A DNA stretch of 64,000 nucleotides from Actinoplanes missouriensis 431 (GTDB taxonomy: Bacteria > Actinomycetota > Actinomycetes > Mycobacteriales > Micromonosporaceae). Below, piece after piece: positions 36,969 to 47,195 of the stretch. The stretch spans positions 7,502,001 to 7,566,000 of the forward strand of contig NC_017093.1 in assembly GCF_000284295.1 (NCBI RefSeq), given 5' to 3'. The notes beneath the pieces were generated by a model. It was not told where the DNA came from. It ran no database searches and was given only the letters and a program-made list of their open reading frames with translations. Both the position numbers and the translations under genes were made by a program. Position 1 is the stretch's first letter, and the number at the start of each line of letters is the position of its first letter.

Positions 36969-37850
36969 TCACGCCGGGGCGAGGACGATCTCCGCCTTGG
37001 CCTTGCCGCCACGCTCGCTGACGATCGCGAGGAGCATGCCGTCCGGGTCGAACACCGCGTAGGGGCCCTCGATGCCGGCGGCGGCCAGCGGACCACCGTG
37101 CCGCAGCACCTTCGTCTCCTCGGCGGTCGCGACACGCTGCGGGAACGCCCGCCGGGCCGCCTCCGCCATCGGCAGCGACACCACGTCCGGGGCACGCTCC
37201 TCGAGCTGCTCCAGGGTGGCCGCGGCGTCCAGGGTCATCTCGCCGACGGCGGTCCGGCGCAGCGCGGTCAGGTGGCCGCCGACACCGAGCGCGGCGCCGA
37301 GGTCGCGGGCGATGGCCCGGATGTACGTCCCGGACGAGCAGGTGACGTCGATGTCCACATCGATCACGTCGCCGCTGCGGCGGATGTCCAGGACCTCCAG
37401 CCGGGAGATGGTGATCCGCCGGGCCGGCAGCGAGACCTCCTCGCCGTCGCGGACCCGCTTGTAGGACCGGACTCCCTTGATCTTGATGGCGCTGACCGCG
37501 CTGGGGACCTGATCGATCTCGCCGAGCTGCGTTCTCAGCGACTCGTTTATCGCATCATCGTCGATATGTCCGGCGGGGGTCTGCGCGGTGATCTCGCCCT
37601 CGGCGTCGTCGGTGATCGTGGACTGCCCGAGGCGGATCGTCCCGGCGTAGCTCTTCGACGCGCCGATCACATAGGTGAGCAGCCGGGTCGCCCGGTTCAC
37701 CCCGATGATCAGCACGCCGGTCGCCATCGGGTCCAGCGTCCCGCCGTGCCCCACCCGCCGGGTCTTCGCCAGCCGCCGGATCCGGGCGACGACGTCGTGC
37801 GACGTCATCCCGGCCGGCTTGTCCACCACGATCAGTCCGTCCGTGTTCAC
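36969..37850 (-). CDS. truB: tRNA pseudouridine-55 synthase
   Basis: A 293-residue TruB. GLIVVDKPAGMTSHDVV and the catalytic-Asp motif GHGGTLDPMATGVLIIG are complete, then a C-terminal RNA-binding domain. It makes pseudouridine 55 in the T-loop of tRNAs. Start is GTG at 37850. It lies 33 bases before ribF. Confidence 0.97.
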   Translation of the reverse strand: MNTDGLIVVDKPAGMTSHDVVARIRRLAKTRRVGHGGTLDPMATGVLIIGVNRATRLLTYVIGASKSYAGTIRLGQSTITDDAEGEITAQTPAGHIDDDAINESLRTQLGEIDQVPSAVSAIKIKGVRSYKRVRDGEEVSLPARRITISRLEVLDIRRSGDVIDVDIDVTCSSGTYIRAIARDLGAALGVGGHLTALRRTAVGEMTLDAAATLEQLEERAPDVVSLPMAEAARRAFPQRVATAEETKVLRHGGPLAAAGIEGPYAVFDPDGMLLAIVSERGGKAKAEIVLAPA

Positions 37851-37912
37851 CGCAAAACCCTAGCGTCCGGTTCGGGAGCCGGGCGCAGCCCGCCTCCCTC
37901 CCCGGCCGGACG

Positions 37913-39220
37913 CTACCGGGCGGCTCCGAGGACCACCCATCGCGGCGATCGCCAGCGCCAGACGAGCGGCACGAACCGTCCGAAGGTGAACAACCCCAGT
38001 CCGGCCCACACCCCGCCGAGGCCAAGGTCGAACGCATAGGCGAGCCAGATGGCGGGCAGGAAACCGAGAACCGCTGACAAGATCGTCACGTTACGCAGGA
38101 AGGCCACGTCACCGGCTCCGATGAACACCCCGTCCAGCGCATAGACCACCCCCGCGAACGGCAGCAGCCCCACGAACCACGGCCAGAGGATCATCGCCTG
38201 ATCGTGGACCGCCGGATCCGGCGTGAAGAAGCCCGGGATCACCCGCGCCCCGGCCGCCGCGAGGGCGGCCAGGACCACCGCCGCGACGCCGCCGGCCACG
38301 GTCACCCGGCGGGCCACGTCCCGGGCCTGGTCCGCGTCACCCGCGCCGAGCGCCGCCCCCACCAGGGACTGCGCGGCGATCGCGACCGCGTCCAGGGCCA
38401 GCGCGGCGAAGAACCAGAGCTGCAGGCCGATCTGGTGGGCCCCGACCGCGGCGACCCCGAACCGGGACGCCACGGCGGTGGCCGACAGGAAGCACGCCTG
38501 GAACGCCGCACCACGGATCAGCAGGTCACGGCCGAGGACCACCTGACGCACGATGATCGACGGGATCGGCCGCAGCGCGCGGGTCTCCCGGACCAGCGCG
38601 AACAGGAAGAGCAGGCCGCCGACGGTCTGCGCGGTGACGTTGGCGATCGCCGAGCCGGTCAGCCCGAGCCCCAGCGGATAGACCAGGATCGGGCAGAGCA
38701 CGGCGGAGAGCACGTTGGCGCCCAGCACGATGCCGAGCGGCCGGCGGGTGTCCTGCACCCCGCGCATCCAGCCGTTGCCGGCCGCGGCCAGCAGCAGGCC
38801 CGGCGCGCCGAACGCGGCGATCCGCATCCAGCCGGCGGCGGCGTCGGCGATCTGCTCGTCACCGGCCAGCAGGTGCGCGACCGGACCGGCCCCGATCAGG
38901 CCGAGCAGCGCGAGCAGCAGACCGACGCCGAGCGCCAGCCAGGACGCCTGCACTCCCTCGGCGACGGCGGCCGGTCGGTCACCGGCGCCGAACCGGCGGG
39001 CGGCACGGCCGGTCGTCCCGTACGCCATCAGGGTGCCGAACCAGGCGGCGACCGACATCACGGTCCCGCCGACCGCGATCGCGGCGAGCTCGACCGAGCC
39101 GAGGTGGCCCACGACGGCGGTGTCGACGAGCACGTAGAGCGGCTCGGCGGCGAGCACCACCAGTGCGGGCAGGGCCAGGGCGGCGATCCGCCGGGGTGTC
39201 GCGGTGGAGGGCGGGCTCAT
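37913..39220 (-). CDS. MATE-family efflux transporter (DinF-like)
   Basis: A 435-residue protein with about 12 membrane helices in two halves. LAAEPLYVLVDTAVVGHLGSVELAAIAVG and GNGWMRGVQDTRRP are typical of the DinF branch of MATE transporters, which export cations or drugs using ion gradients. The substrate is unknown. ATG at 39220. A DinF-like gene beside truB is common in actinobacteria. Confidence 0.9.
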   Translation of the reverse strand: MSPPSTATPRRIAALALPALVVLAAEPLYVLVDTAVVGHLGSVELAAIAVGGTVMSVAAWFGTLMAYGTTGRAARRFGAGDRPAAVAEGVQASWLALGVGLLLALLGLIGAGPVAHLLAGDEQIADAAAGWMRIAAFGAPGLLLAAAGNGWMRGVQDTRRPLGIVLGANVLSAVLCPILVYPLGLGLTGSAIANVTAQTVGGLLFLFALVRETRALRPIPSIIVRQVVLGRDLLIRGAAFQACFLSATAVASRFGVAAVGAHQIGLQLWFFAALALDAVAIAAQSLVGAALGAGDADQARDVARRVTVAGGVAAVVLAALAAAGARVIPGFFTPDPAVHDQAMILWPWFVGLLPFAGVVYALDGVFIGAGDVAFLRNVTILSAVLGFLPAIWLAYAFDLGLGGVWAGLGLFTFGRFVPLVWRWRSPRWVVLGAAR

Positions 39221-39253
39221 GGTGGTCCATGATGCCCGCCCGCCGCAGATGTC

Positions 39254-39349
39254 TTACTGGCGCGTGTCCAGCGAGGCCTGCAGGGCGCGGCGCGCCTGCT
39301 CGCGGGCGTCGTCGGCCGGCTTGGGCTGTGGCTTGGGCTTGGCAGCCAT
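39254..39349 (-). CDS. Possible small basic protein of 31 residues
   Basis: Starts MAAKPKPQPKPADDAREQAR and ends in a short helix (RRALQASLDTRQ). It has a Lys/Pro repeat followed by a charged helix. ATG at 39349 has a GAAGGA site about 12 bases upstream. It lies just upstream of the MATE gene, on the same strand. Codon positions look GC-biased as in real genes. No family is recognised; this is a weak call. Confidence 0.4.
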   Translation of the reverse strand: MAAKPKPQPKPADDAREQARRALQASLDTRQ

Positions 39350-39665
39350 GAGAGGAAATCCTTCCACGGTGGGTGTGGGCGCGCCGCGCGGAGCGGGCGC
39401 CCGGAATCGGTCGAGCGGGGCGTCACAGAAGGCCGGTCCGGGATCGCCGGACACTGGCGGAGGTGACACCGGCCCGGGCCGGTGGACCCGGGTGGCTCGA
39501 GGTCTCACGGAGAGGCGGTGGTGGCGGCCGCGTGAAACCAAATCACCGTTCAGGTCCCAAACTAACGTTCACTCGGCCGGCCGTTGGGCGGATCCCGCCA
39601 TCCGGGACAACGACGAAGGGGCCCGACCCGTTCGGGTGAGCCCCAGTCAACTGCGCAAACAAACG
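39350..39665. other. Gene-free stretch between the small protein and the DHH gene
   Basis: About 316 bases with no convincing gene. It holds the terminator of the DHH/rbfA unit at its right end and a less GC-rich patch near 39530-39575 that could hold the promoter of the minus-strand MATE unit. No clear -10 and -35 pair is seen. Confidence 0.5.
39618..39644 (-). terminator. Hairpin terminator after the DHH gene
   Basis: GGGGC (39618-39622) pairs with GCCCC (39640-39644), enclosing an inner ACCC-GTTC-GGGT stem; the two stems are joined by unpaired CCG and GA. It lies 22 bases after the DHH stop on the minus strand. Confidence 0.65.
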
Positions 39666-40667
39666 TCAGTTCAGGAAATCGTCCAGTCGGCGACGCACCG
39701 CGTCCACCACGTCACGCACCTCCCCGTAACCGGTGAAACCGGCCGCGAGACGGTGACCGCCACCACCCTGGGAGACCGCCACGCCGCTCACGTCGACGGC
39801 GCCCTTGCTCCGGAGCGACACCGCCCACTCCCGTGCGCCGATCTCCTTCACCACCACCGACACGTCCGCCTCGGCCACCGAGCGGACCGGGTCGATCAGC
39901 GTGTCCAGCACGTAGGGCGGCTGGGCGAACCGCTCCAGGTCGCTGAGCGTGGCGTAGGTCCACACCATGCCGCGCCCACCGGCCGCCGCGGGGTCCAGGA
40001 TCGCCCGGCCCAGCACCTCACCGGTCAGCTTCATCGCCCCGAACGGACGGCTGTCGAAGATCCGGCGGGAGATCTCCCCCGGCCGGATCCCGGTGGCGAT
40101 CAGCCGGGCCGCCAGCTCGTGCACCGCGACGGTGGTCATGTCGAACTTGAACGAGCCGGTGTCGGTCGCCAGCGCCACGTAGAGGCACTCCGCGATCTCC
40201 GCGTCCAGCGGCACGCCGAGCCGCTCCAGCAGTTGCTCGGCGACCACCGAGGTGGCCGCGGCCCGCGGATCGACCAGGCGCACCTCGCCGAAACCGGTGT
40301 TCGACGCATGGTGGTCCAGCACCACGCTGCGCGGCGCGGCCAGCCGGTCGGCCAGCCCGCCCAGGCGCGACTCGCTCGCCACGTCGAAGATCAGAACCAG
40401 GTCCGGGTCCGGCCAGGCGTCCGCCTCCGGCACCAGAAGATCAAGACCCGGCAGCCCCGCGTACGGCTCGGGCACCGTGAAGTCACCCGGAAACGTCGCC
40501 CGGATCCGGGTCAGCCCGAGCCGCCGCAGCCCGAGAGCGAAGCCCAGCATGCTGCCCAGCGCGTCCCCGTCCGGGTTCACGTGACAGATCAGCAGGACCT
40601 CGTCGTCCGGACCGGCCGAGCGGACCGCCGCAACCGCGGCGGCCCACTGCTCGGCGGACGGACTCAC
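39666..40667 (-). CDS. DHH/DHHA1-family phosphoesterase (NrnA-like)
   Basis: A 333-residue protein. The N-terminal DHH domain has CHVNPDGDALGSMLGFAL, DLVLIFDVAS and VLDHHASNTGFGEV; the C-terminal DHHA1 domain has SLRSKGAVDVSGVAVSQGGGGHRLAAGF. Family members degrade nanoRNA and 3'-phosphoadenosine phosphate, or cyclic dinucleotides. Start is GTG at 40667 overlapping the rbfA stop (GTGA). The rbfA-nrnA pair is common. Confidence 0.93.
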   Translation of the reverse strand: MSPSAEQWAAAVAAVRSAGPDDEVLLICHVNPDGDALGSMLGFALGLRRLGLTRIRATFPGDFTVPEPYAGLPGLDLLVPEADAWPDPDLVLIFDVASESRLGGLADRLAAPRSVVLDHHASNTGFGEVRLVDPRAAATSVVAEQLLERLGVPLDAEIAECLYVALATDTGSFKFDMTTVAVHELAARLIATGIRPGEISRRIFDSRPFGAMKLTGEVLGRAILDPAAAGGRGMVWTYATLSDLERFAQPPYVLDTLIDPVRSVAEADVSVVVKEIGAREWAVSLRSKGAVDVSGVAVSQGGGGHRLAAGFTGYGEVRDVVDAVRRRLDDFLN

Positions 40668-41119
40668 CCCTGATCCTCGCCGGCGCCCACCGGCTCGGAC
40701 TCGTCGTCGTCGCTCTTGTACGGGTCGGCGTCGCCGGCGTACTTCTTCCCGGCGGCCAGCCGCTGGACCTCCTGGTCCCGATGCCGCGCCTGCTCCAGCA
40801 GATCGTCGATCTCCTTCACGTTGTCCAGGACGTTGTCCAGGACGAACGCCAGGCTCGGCGAGTGCCGCAGGCCCAGCGCGTGACCGACCCGGCTGCGCAG
40901 CATGCCTTTCGCGCTCTCCAGCGCCGCCGCGGTCGAGGCCTGCTCGGTCACGTCGCCGAGCACCGTGTAGTAGACCGTCGCCTCGCGAAGGTCTCCGGTG
41001 AGCCGGGCATCCGTGATCGTCACCATGCCGAGCCGGGGATCCTTGATCTCCCGCACCAGCGAAGCCACCAGTTCACGGACACGCTCCGCGTGCCGCCGTG
41101 TCTTGGCCGGATCCGACAT
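40664..41119 (-). CDS. rbfA: Ribosome-binding factor A
   Basis: A 151-residue RbfA. RHAERVRELVASLVREIKDP and the KH-like domain (VTITDARLTGDLREATVYYTVLG) are typical; the tail is acidic. It helps 16S rRNA 5'-end maturation in the 30S subunit. ATG at 41119 has GGAGG eight bases upstream; the frame extends to 41137 without a site. Confidence 0.95.
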   Translation of the reverse strand: MSDPAKTRRHAERVRELVASLVREIKDPRLGMVTITDARLTGDLREATVYYTVLGDVTEQASTAAALESAKGMLRSRVGHALGLRHSPSLAFVLDNVLDNVKEIDDLLEQARHRDQEVQRLAAGKKYAGDADPYKSDDDESEPVGAGEDQG

Positions 41120-41190
41120 CTCGCCCACCTCCGACAATGGTTCCCGCGGGTCAGAATCGCCCCCGCCCTAACTGCTGAAGCCTACCTACG

Positions 41191-41484
41191 TCAGTCGTCC
41201 TCGCCGTACAAGCGTCGCTTCACTGAGAGCAACTCGACCTCGGGGCGGCCGGCCACCTGATGCTCACAGGTGTCGACCACGGCACGGGCCTGTGAGGGTT
41301 CGGCCGCCACCGCGGCGACCCCGATCTGGGCCCGGCCGTGCAGGTCGTGGAAACCGACCTCGGCGACGCTCACCTCGTACTTCTTCAGCATCGCGATGAT
41401 CGGGCGGACGTAGGAGCGCTTCTGCTTCAGCGAACGCGAGTCACCGGGCAGGAGCAGGTCGAAGACTGCGGTCTCGGTATACAT
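41191..41484 (-). CDS. DUF503 family protein
   Basis: A 97-residue protein with the DUF503 pattern: a short ferredoxin-like fold with LPGDSRSLKQKRSYVRPIIAML and VAEVGFHDLHGRAQIGVAAV. Its function is unknown. It sits between the translation-factor genes and rbfA in most actinobacteria. Confidence 0.9.
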   Translation of the reverse strand: MYTETAVFDLLLPGDSRSLKQKRSYVRPIIAMLKKYEVSVAEVGFHDLHGRAQIGVAAVAAEPSQARAVVDTCEHQVAGRPEVELLSVKRRLYGEDD

Positions 41485-41517
41485 CAGCGAGCAGGGTACG
41501 CCGGTGATCTGCGCCGG

Positions 41518-42549
41518 TCAGCCGGTTTTCCGGGCCACCAGGACGTCCCGGTCGATCCCCTGGTCCACCCGGTGCTCCAGCGGCAGGTGCTCGACGATCT
41601 CCAGGCCGTTCGCCAGGAGGATGTCCTCGGCGAGCTCCCGCTTGGCGACCTTGGTGTTCCAGGAGAGGCCGATCGCGCCGCCCGGCCGCAGCAGCGGCAG
41701 CCAGTGCGGCACCGCCCGCTCCAGCAGGTCCAGGGGCCGCCGGGAGATGCCGCCGCCGTCGTCGTAGCTGCCGTGCGCCACGCCGTACGGCAGGTCGGCC
41801 ACCAGCACGTCCGCGACGTTGCTGCGGATCAGGCCGTCGAGCTGGGTGGTGTCCGCGTTCAGCACGGTCACCTTCTGCACCGCGCCGGACTTGTGGTCGT
41901 CCTTGCTCGGCGCCATCGTCACCTCGAGCCGGCGGGCCGCCCGGCGTCCCTGGCGGCGCATCGGGACCAGCTCGGCGGAGTGTTTGAGGCGCTTGCGCTT
42001 GAGCCAGGTCTGCAGGAACAGCTTGTACGCCTCCACGTCCTTCCCGTCGATCTCCACGCCGAGACCGTCGTACCCGTACATGAGGGCCTGGTTGAGTGTG
42101 GTGCCGCGCCCGCAGAGCGGGTCCAGGACGGTCAGCCCGCCGTCGAGCATCCGGGTGGCGGAGGCGGAGGCCAGCAGCGTGAGGTTCAGGACGAGCTTGG
42201 TGAACTGCTCGTTGGTCTTGCCGGCGTACTTCGGAATGGTGATCAGGTCACTGTCGTACCGGGCCAGCGGCGTGAGCGTGAGCGGGCGCAGCAGGTCGTC
42301 GACCTGCTCGAAGAGCGCGTACGCCGACGACAGATTAGAGATGTAGGAAACGTCGGTGACGGTGAGGTCGGCGGTGAAGGTCAGATACTCCACGCCTCCG
42401 ATCACCGCGACGTCGATCTCGTCGAGGGACGAGGAGAGCACCGGGCCGAAGGCGGCCAGCTCCGCGAGGGACATGCGAGAGGCCTGATCCGCGTAGACGC
42501 GGTTGGCGGACGGAGCGAGCAGCAAGGCATACCGGGACATGGCTGCCAT
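41518..42549 (-). CDS. TRM11-type SAM-dependent RNA methyltransferase
   Basis: A 343-residue class I methyltransferase. The SAM site is DPLCGRGTTLNQALMYGYDGLGVEID and the catalytic motif is VADLPYGV (D-x-P-Y like). A TRM11-like N-terminal region is present. It probably methylates guanosine in tRNA; the site is not known. ATG at 42549, or 42540 (three codons later), are both possible starts. It lies just after the infB terminator. Confidence 0.8.
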   Translation of the reverse strand: MAAMSRYALLLAPSANRVYADQASRMSLAELAAFGPVLSSSLDEIDVAVIGGVEYLTFTADLTVTDVSYISNLSSAYALFEQVDDLLRPLTLTPLARYDSDLITIPKYAGKTNEQFTKLVLNLTLLASASATRMLDGGLTVLDPLCGRGTTLNQALMYGYDGLGVEIDGKDVEAYKLFLQTWLKRKRLKHSAELVPMRRQGRRAARRLEVTMAPSKDDHKSGAVQKVTVLNADTTQLDGLIRSNVADVLVADLPYGVAHGSYDDGGGISRRPLDLLERAVPHWLPLLRPGGAIGLSWNTKVAKRELAEDILLANGLEIVEHLPLEHRVDQGIDRDVLVARKTG

Positions 42550-42558
42550 TTTGCAGCG

Positions 42559-42590
42559 ACGGCCCCCGGTGCCTGAGCACCGGGGGCCGT
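42559..42590 (-). terminator. Strong hairpin terminator after infB
   Basis: ACGGCCCCCGGTGC (42559-42572) and its exact complement (42577-42590) form a 14-base perfect stem with a CTGA loop, 18 bases after the infB stop. It also lies ten bases before the methyltransferase start, so that gene needs either read-through or a promoter close by. Confidence 0.85.
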
Positions 42591-42608
42591 TTCACTGATC
42601 CGTGAGCG

Positions 42609-45600
42609 TTACGCCCGCGGCTTCTCGCGCATCTCGAAGGTCTCGATCACGTCGCCGATCTGCGGCGAACCGTAGCCCTGGAGAGTCAGACCACACTCGA
42701 AGCCCTCACGGACCTCGGTGGCGTCGTCCTTGAACCGCTTCAGCGAGCTGATCGTGACGTTGTCCGCCACGACCGTGCCCTCGCGGATGATCCGGGCCTT
42801 GGCGTTCCGCTTGATCAGGCCGGACCGGACGATACAACCGGCGATGAGACCGATCTTGGACGAGCGGAAGACCTCGCGGATCTCCGCCGTGCCCTGCTCG
42901 ACCTCTTCGTACTCCGGCTTGAGCAGACCCTTGAGCTCCGCCTCGATCTCCTCGATGGCCTGGTAGATCACGCTGTAGTAGCGGATCTCCACGCCGGCGC
43001 GGTCGGCCATCTCCTTGACCTTGTTGGAGGCCCGGACATTGAAGCCGATGATCGTGGCGACCTGGTCCGACGAGGCCGACGCCAGGTTGACGTCGCTCTC
43101 GGTGATCGCACCGACGCCGCGGTGGATGACCTTGAGCTGCACCTCTTCGGGGATCTCGATCTTGAACAGCGCGTCCTCGAGAGCCTCGACCGAACCCGAG
43201 CCGTCACCCTTGATGACGAGCGTGAGAGTGGCCCGCTCGCCTTCCTTGATGTCGCGCATCATCTCGTCGATCGACTTCGGACGCGTCGAGTTCGCGAAGG
43301 TCGCCGCACGGCGGCGAGCCTGCCGCTGCTCGGCGATCTGCCGCACGGTGCGGTCGTCCTCGGCGGCGAGGAACGTGTCACCCGCGCTCGGCACCGAGGT
43401 GAGACCGAGCACCAGGACCGGACGGGCCGGACCCGCCTCGGTGACCTGCTTGCCGTTCTCGTCGAGCATGGCGCGGACGCGGCCGTGCGCGCCACCCGCC
43501 ACGATCGAGTCGCCGGCACGCAGCGTGCCCTTCTGCACCAGGACGGTCGCGACGGCGCCGCGGCCCTTGTCCAGGTGGGCCTCGACCGCGACACCCTGGG
43601 CGGGGCCGTCGATCGGGGCGGTCAGCTCGAGCGCCGCGTCGGCGGTCAGCAGGACGGCCTCGAGGAGGTCGTCGATGCCGATGCCGGGCTTGGCCGCCAC
43701 GTTCACGAACATCGTGTCGCCCTGGTAGTCCTCAGCGAGCAGGCCGTAGTCGGCGAGCTGCTGGCGGACCTTCTCCGGGTTGGCGTCCGGCTTGTCGACC
43801 TTGTTCACCGCGACGACGATCGGCACCTCGGCGGCCTTGGCGTGGTTGAGCGCCTCGACCGTCTGCGGCATCACGCCGTCGTCAGCCGCCACCACCAGGA
43901 TGACGATGTCGGTCACCTGGGCGCCACGGGCACGCATGGCGGTGAACGCCTCGTGACCCGGGGTGTCGATGAAGGTGATCGCACGCTCTTCGCCCTGGTG
44001 CGGGACCACGACCTGGTAGGCGCCGATGTGCTGGGTGATGCCACCCGCCTCACCGGCGACCACGTTGGTCTTGCGGATCGCGTCGAGGAGCTTCGTCTTA
44101 CCGTGGTCGACGTGACCCATGACGGTCACCACCGGCGGCCGGGTGACCAGCCGGTCCTCCGCCACCTCGGCGTCGAGGTCGATGTTGAACTGCGCGAGCA
44201 GCTCACGGTCCTCGTCCTCAGGGCTGACGATCACGACGTTGAAGCCCAGGTGCTCACCGAGCAGCAGCAGCGTGTCGTCGGAGACCGACTGGGTAGCGGT
44301 CACCATCTCGCCCAGGTTGAACATCTCCTGGACGAGCGAGCCCGGGTTGGCGTTGATCTTGTCGGCGAAGTCGGAGAGCGACGCGCCGCGGGAGAGCCGG
44401 ATGTCCTGGCCGTTACCGCGGGGCGCGCCCGAGCTCATCTGCGGAGCCGACAGGTTGTCGAACTCTTGACGACGCTGCTTCTTCGACTTGCGGCCACGGG
44501 TCGGCCGGCCGCCGGGACGCCCGAAGGCACCCGCCGCGCCACCGCCACGACCGCGGCCACCGCCGCCACCCGGACGTCCGGGAGCACCGGCGCCGACCGG
44601 GCCGCCGCCACCGCCACCGGGACCGCCGGGACGGAAGCCACCGCCGCCGCCACCGCCGCCACCGGGACGGAAGCCACCGCCGCCGCCACCGCCGCCACCG
44701 GGACGGAAGCCACCACCGGCGCCGCCACCGCCACCGCGGTAACCGCCACCGCCACCGCCGGGGCCACCACGGCCCGCGCCGGGACCACCGGGACGACCAG
44801 CGCCACCACCGGGACCGCCACCGGGACGACCCGGACGCTGCGCCGGCATGGACGCGGGGCTGGGCCGGGGCGGCATCGAGGCAGGGCTCGGCCGCGGCGG
44901 CATGCCCGGCTGGTTGGGACGCGGCATCGAAGCCGGCGAGGGCCGCTGACCAGCGGCGTTGCCGGAGACACCGAACGGGTTGTTGCCCGGGCCGCGCGCC
45001 GGCGGACGGGGAGCGCCACCGGCCGGGCCGGGACGCGGGCCGCCACCGGGGGCACCCGGGTTGTTACGACCGGCCGCGGGCGAACCCGGACGCGGCGGAA
45101 CCATGCCGGGACCCGGGCGCGGGCCGGAGCCACGCTGTCCGCCGTCGGCCGGCGGCTGCCGGCGCTCGGCGTCCCGGGCGGTGCGCGCGGCCTGAGCAGC
45201 CTGCGCCGCCTTGACGGCGGCCTCCTGCTCGGCCTTCAACGCCGAGGCGCGGGCCTCAGCGGCCGCCACCTCGATGTCGTGTGCGCTGGCCGGCTTGGCG
45301 ACCGGACCGGGCGTCGGGCCCGGACGGCCGGGCACCGGCTTCGGCCGGGCGAACTGCCCGGGCGAGGGAGCCGGCGAAGTCGGGGCGGCGCTGGGCGCAC
45401 CACCCTGCGGCGGGCCGGGACGACGGGGCGGCTGAGGCCGGCCCATCGGCGGGCCCGGGCGCGGGGCCGAGGTGGCACCCGGCGCGCTGGACGCGGAGGG
45501 ACTGGGCGCCGGAGCGGAGGGTGCCGACGATGCGGCGGATCCACCACTCTCGAAGGCGCCACGAAGCCGCCGGGCCACCGGGGCCTCGACGGTGCTGGAC

Positions 45601-45704
45601 GCGGATTTGACGAACTCGCCCATGTCCTTCAACTTGGCGAGAACGGTCTTGCTGTCGACCCCGAGCTCTTTGGCGAGCTCGTGAACGCGGGCCTTGCCTG
45701 GCAC
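42609..45704 (-). CDS. infB: Translation initiation factor IF-2
   Basis: A 1031-residue IF-2. An N-terminal IF2_N helix domain ([23 protein letters not shown]) is followed by about 370 residues of Pro/Ala/Gly-rich, basic low-complexity sequence, including [12 protein letters not shown] repeats. The G domain has [21 protein letters not shown] and NKVDKPDAN, and then come domains II, III and IV. It places initiator fMet-tRNA on the 30S subunit. GTG at 45704 is chosen because GAGGAG lies five bases upstream; the frame to 45716 is not supported. Confidence 0.97.
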   Translation of the reverse strand: MPGKARVHELAKELGVDSKTVLAKLKDMGEFVKSASSTVEAPVARRLRGAFESGGSAASSAPSAPAPSPSASSAPGATSAPRPGPPMGRPQPPRRPGPPQGGAPSAAPTSPAPSPGQFARPKPVPGRPGPTPGPVAKPASAHDIEVAAAEARASALKAEQEAAVKAAQAAQAARTARDAERRQPPADGGQRGSGPRPGPGMVPPRPGSPAAGRNNPGAPGGGPRPGPAGGAPRPPARGPGNNPFGVSGNAAGQRPSPASMPRPNQPGMPPRPSPASMPPRPSPASMPAQRPGRPGGGPGGGAGRPGGPGAGRGGPGGGGGGYRGGGGGAGGGFRPGGGGGGGGGFRPGGGGGGGGGFRPGGPGGGGGGPVGAGAPGRPGGGGGRGRGGGAAGAFGRPGGRPTRGRKSKKQRRQEFDNLSAPQMSSGAPRGNGQDIRLSRGASLSDFADKINANPGSLVQEMFNLGEMVTATQSVSDDTLLLLGEHLGFNVVIVSPEDEDRELLAQFNIDLDAEVAEDRLVTRPPVVTVMGHVDHGKTKLLDAIRKTNVVAGEAGGITQHIGAYQVVVPHQGEERAITFIDTPGHEAFTAMRARGAQVTDIVILVVAADDGVMPQTVEALNHAKAAEVPIVVAVNKVDKPDANPEKVRQQLADYGLLAEDYQGDTMFVNVAAKPGIGIDDLLEAVLLTADAALELTAPIDGPAQGVAVEAHLDKGRGAVATVLVQKGTLRAGDSIVAGGAHGRVRAMLDENGKQVTEAGPARPVLVLGLTSVPSAGDTFLAAEDDRTVRQIAEQRQARRRAATFANSTRPKSIDEMMRDIKEGERATLTLVIKGDGSGSVEALEDALFKIEIPEEVQLKVIHRGVGAITESDVNLASASSDQVATIIGFNVRASNKVKEMADRAGVEIRYYSVIYQAIEEIEAELKGLLKPEYEEVEQGTAEIREVFRSSKIGLIAGCIVRSGLIKRNAKARIIREGTVVADNVTISSLKRFKDDATEVREGFECGLTLQGYGSPQIGDVIETFEMREKPRA
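44628..44740. repeat. 36-base in-frame repeat inside infB
   Basis: GGGACGGAAGCCACC recurs at 44628, 44664 and 44700, a period of 36 bases. On the minus strand it encodes [12 protein letters not shown], a 12-residue unit of the disordered N-terminal part of IF-2. Confidence 0.9.
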
Positions 45705-45811
45705 TGCACTCCTCACTTCGAGGTCGTGCGAGCAGTACCCGCACAGACCTCACTCGTGCACTAGAAGCCTGGTCATTTCAGGGACTTCATCGTGTGCTCA
45801 TCTGAGTCGTC

Positions 45812-46141
45812 CTACCTTGCTGGGTCGTGACGAGGCGCTGACGCCTCGTCATCGGTGGGTCCGTGCGGCACGGAGACCGAACGGATGTGCTCGGCAAGCA
45901 ACTCGGTGTCAGCAACACCGGTGAGACGTAGCGCACGCCCGAAGGCGCGACGCCGCTCTGCCTGCGCGAAGCAGGCCGGGTCGGGATGCAGATGCGCTCC
46001 CCGGCCCGACAGTCGGCGGCTCGGATCGGGCAGGAGCCGGAGATCAACCCCGGATCCAGCCGCGACGAACCGCAGCAATGATGCGGCCGGCGCGCGATTA
46101 CGACAGCCGACGCAGGTTCGCGTCGGGCCGACCGGTACCAA
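45812..46141 (-). CDS. ylxR: YlxR (DUF448) family RNA-binding protein
   Basis: A 109-residue YlxR protein: GPTRTCVGCRNRAPAASLLRFVA, RRLSGRGAHLHPDPACFAQAERRRAFGRAL. It is a small basic fold thought to bind RNA and to influence translation genes. The TTG start at 46141 is chosen because GAGGGG lies six bases upstream and the chain then begins at the conserved Cys motif. An in-frame ATG at 46198, overlapping nusA, is the alternative. It sits between nusA and infB as usual. Confidence 0.88.
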   Translation of the reverse strand: MVPVGPTRTCVGCRNRAPAASLLRFVAAGSGVDLRLLPDPSRRLSGRGAHLHPDPACFAQAERRRAFGRALRLTGVADTELLAEHIRSVSVPHGPTDDEASAPRHDPAR

Positions 46142-46175
46142 GTCTACCCCTCGATCGCGGCGAACGCGTATCCGG

Positions 46176-47195
46176 TCAGTTCCCCGCCTCTGCCGCATCA
46201 CGCTCCGAGACTCCGGCAGGCTCGTTGTCCGGCCGGATGTCGATGCGCCATCCGGTCAGCCGGGCGGCCAGCCGGGCGTTCTGTCCTTCCCGGCCGATGG
46301 CCAGGGAGAGCTGGAAGTCCGGCACGGTCACCCGGGCCGTCCGGGTGGCCGCGTCGACCACCTCGACCCGCAGCGCCTTGGCCGGCGAGAGCGCGTTGCC
46401 GACGAACTGTGCCGGATCCTCCGACCAGTCGATGATGTCGATCTTCTCGCCGTTCAGCTCGCTCATCACGGCCCGGACCCGCTGGCCCATCGGCCCGATG
46501 CACGCGCCCTTGGCGTTCACGCCGGAGACCGTGGACCGCACCGCGATCTTGGTGCGATGGCCGGCCTCCCGGGCGATCGCGGCGATCTCGACGGTCCCGT
46601 CGGCGATCTCCGGCACCTCCAGGGCGAACAGCTTCTTCACCAGCGCCGGGTGGGACCGGGACAGGGTGATCTGCGGGCCGCGGAAGCCCTTCGCCACGTG
46701 CACCACGATGCAGCGGATGCGGGAGCCGTGCTGGTACGGGCTTTCGCCGGGCACCTGCTCGGACTGCGGCAGTACCGCCTCCAGCTTGCCCAGGTCGACG
46801 ATCACGATGCCCTTCTCGGCACGGGCCGCGTCGGCCTGCACCACACCGGTGACCAGGTCGCCGTCGCGCCCCGCGTACTCACCGAAGTGCTGCTCGTCGG
46901 TCGCCTCCCGGAGGCGCTGCAGGATGACCTGCTTCGCGGTCATCGCGGCGATCCGGCCGAAGTCGTGCGGAGTGTCGTCCCACTCACGCACCACCGTGCC
47001 GTCCGGGTCCAGCTCCTGAGCCAGCACGGAGGCCACGCCGCTCTTGCGGTCGATCTCCACCCGGGCGTGGCTCTCCGCGCCCTCGGTGTGCCGGTACGCG
47101 GTGAGCAGCGCGGTCTCGATGGCCGCCAGAATCGTGTCGAACGGGATCTCCCGCTCGCGCTCCAGGGCGCGCAGCGCCGCGAGGTCGATGTTCAC
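46176..47195 (-). CDS. nusA: Transcription termination/antitermination factor NusA
   Basis: A 339-residue NusA: N-terminal RNA-polymerase-binding domain, S1 domain (about 130-200), two KH domains with [26 protein letters not shown] and [21 protein letters not shown]. The C-terminal acidic repeats of Gram-negative NusA are absent. It controls pausing and termination by RNA polymerase. ATG at 47195 overlaps the rimP stop (ATGA). Confidence 0.96.
   Translation of the reverse strand: MNIDLAALRALEREREIPFDTILAAIETALLTAYRHTEGAESHARVEIDRKSGVASVLAQELDPDGTVVREWDDTPHDFGRIAAMTAKQVILQRLREATDEQHFGEYAGRDGDLVTGVVQADAARAEKGIVIVDLGKLEAVLPQSEQVPGESPYQHGSRIRCIVVHVAKGFRGPQITLSRSHPALVKKLFALEVPEIADGTVEIAAIAREAGHRTKIAVRSTVSGVNAKGACIGPMGQRVRAVMSELNGEKIDIIDWSEDPAQFVGNALSPAKALRVEVVDAATRTARVTVPDFQLSLAIGREGQNARLAARLTGWRIDIRPDNEPAGVSERDAAEAGN

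Noticed and set aside
39373-39639. An 88-codon plus-strand frame
   Set aside because: Arg/Gly-rich, no ribosome site, and it runs into the terminator of the DHH gene.
43122-45764. An 880-codon open frame on the plus strand
   Set aside because: Antisense to infB; its low-complexity sequence mirrors the IF-2 glycine repeats.
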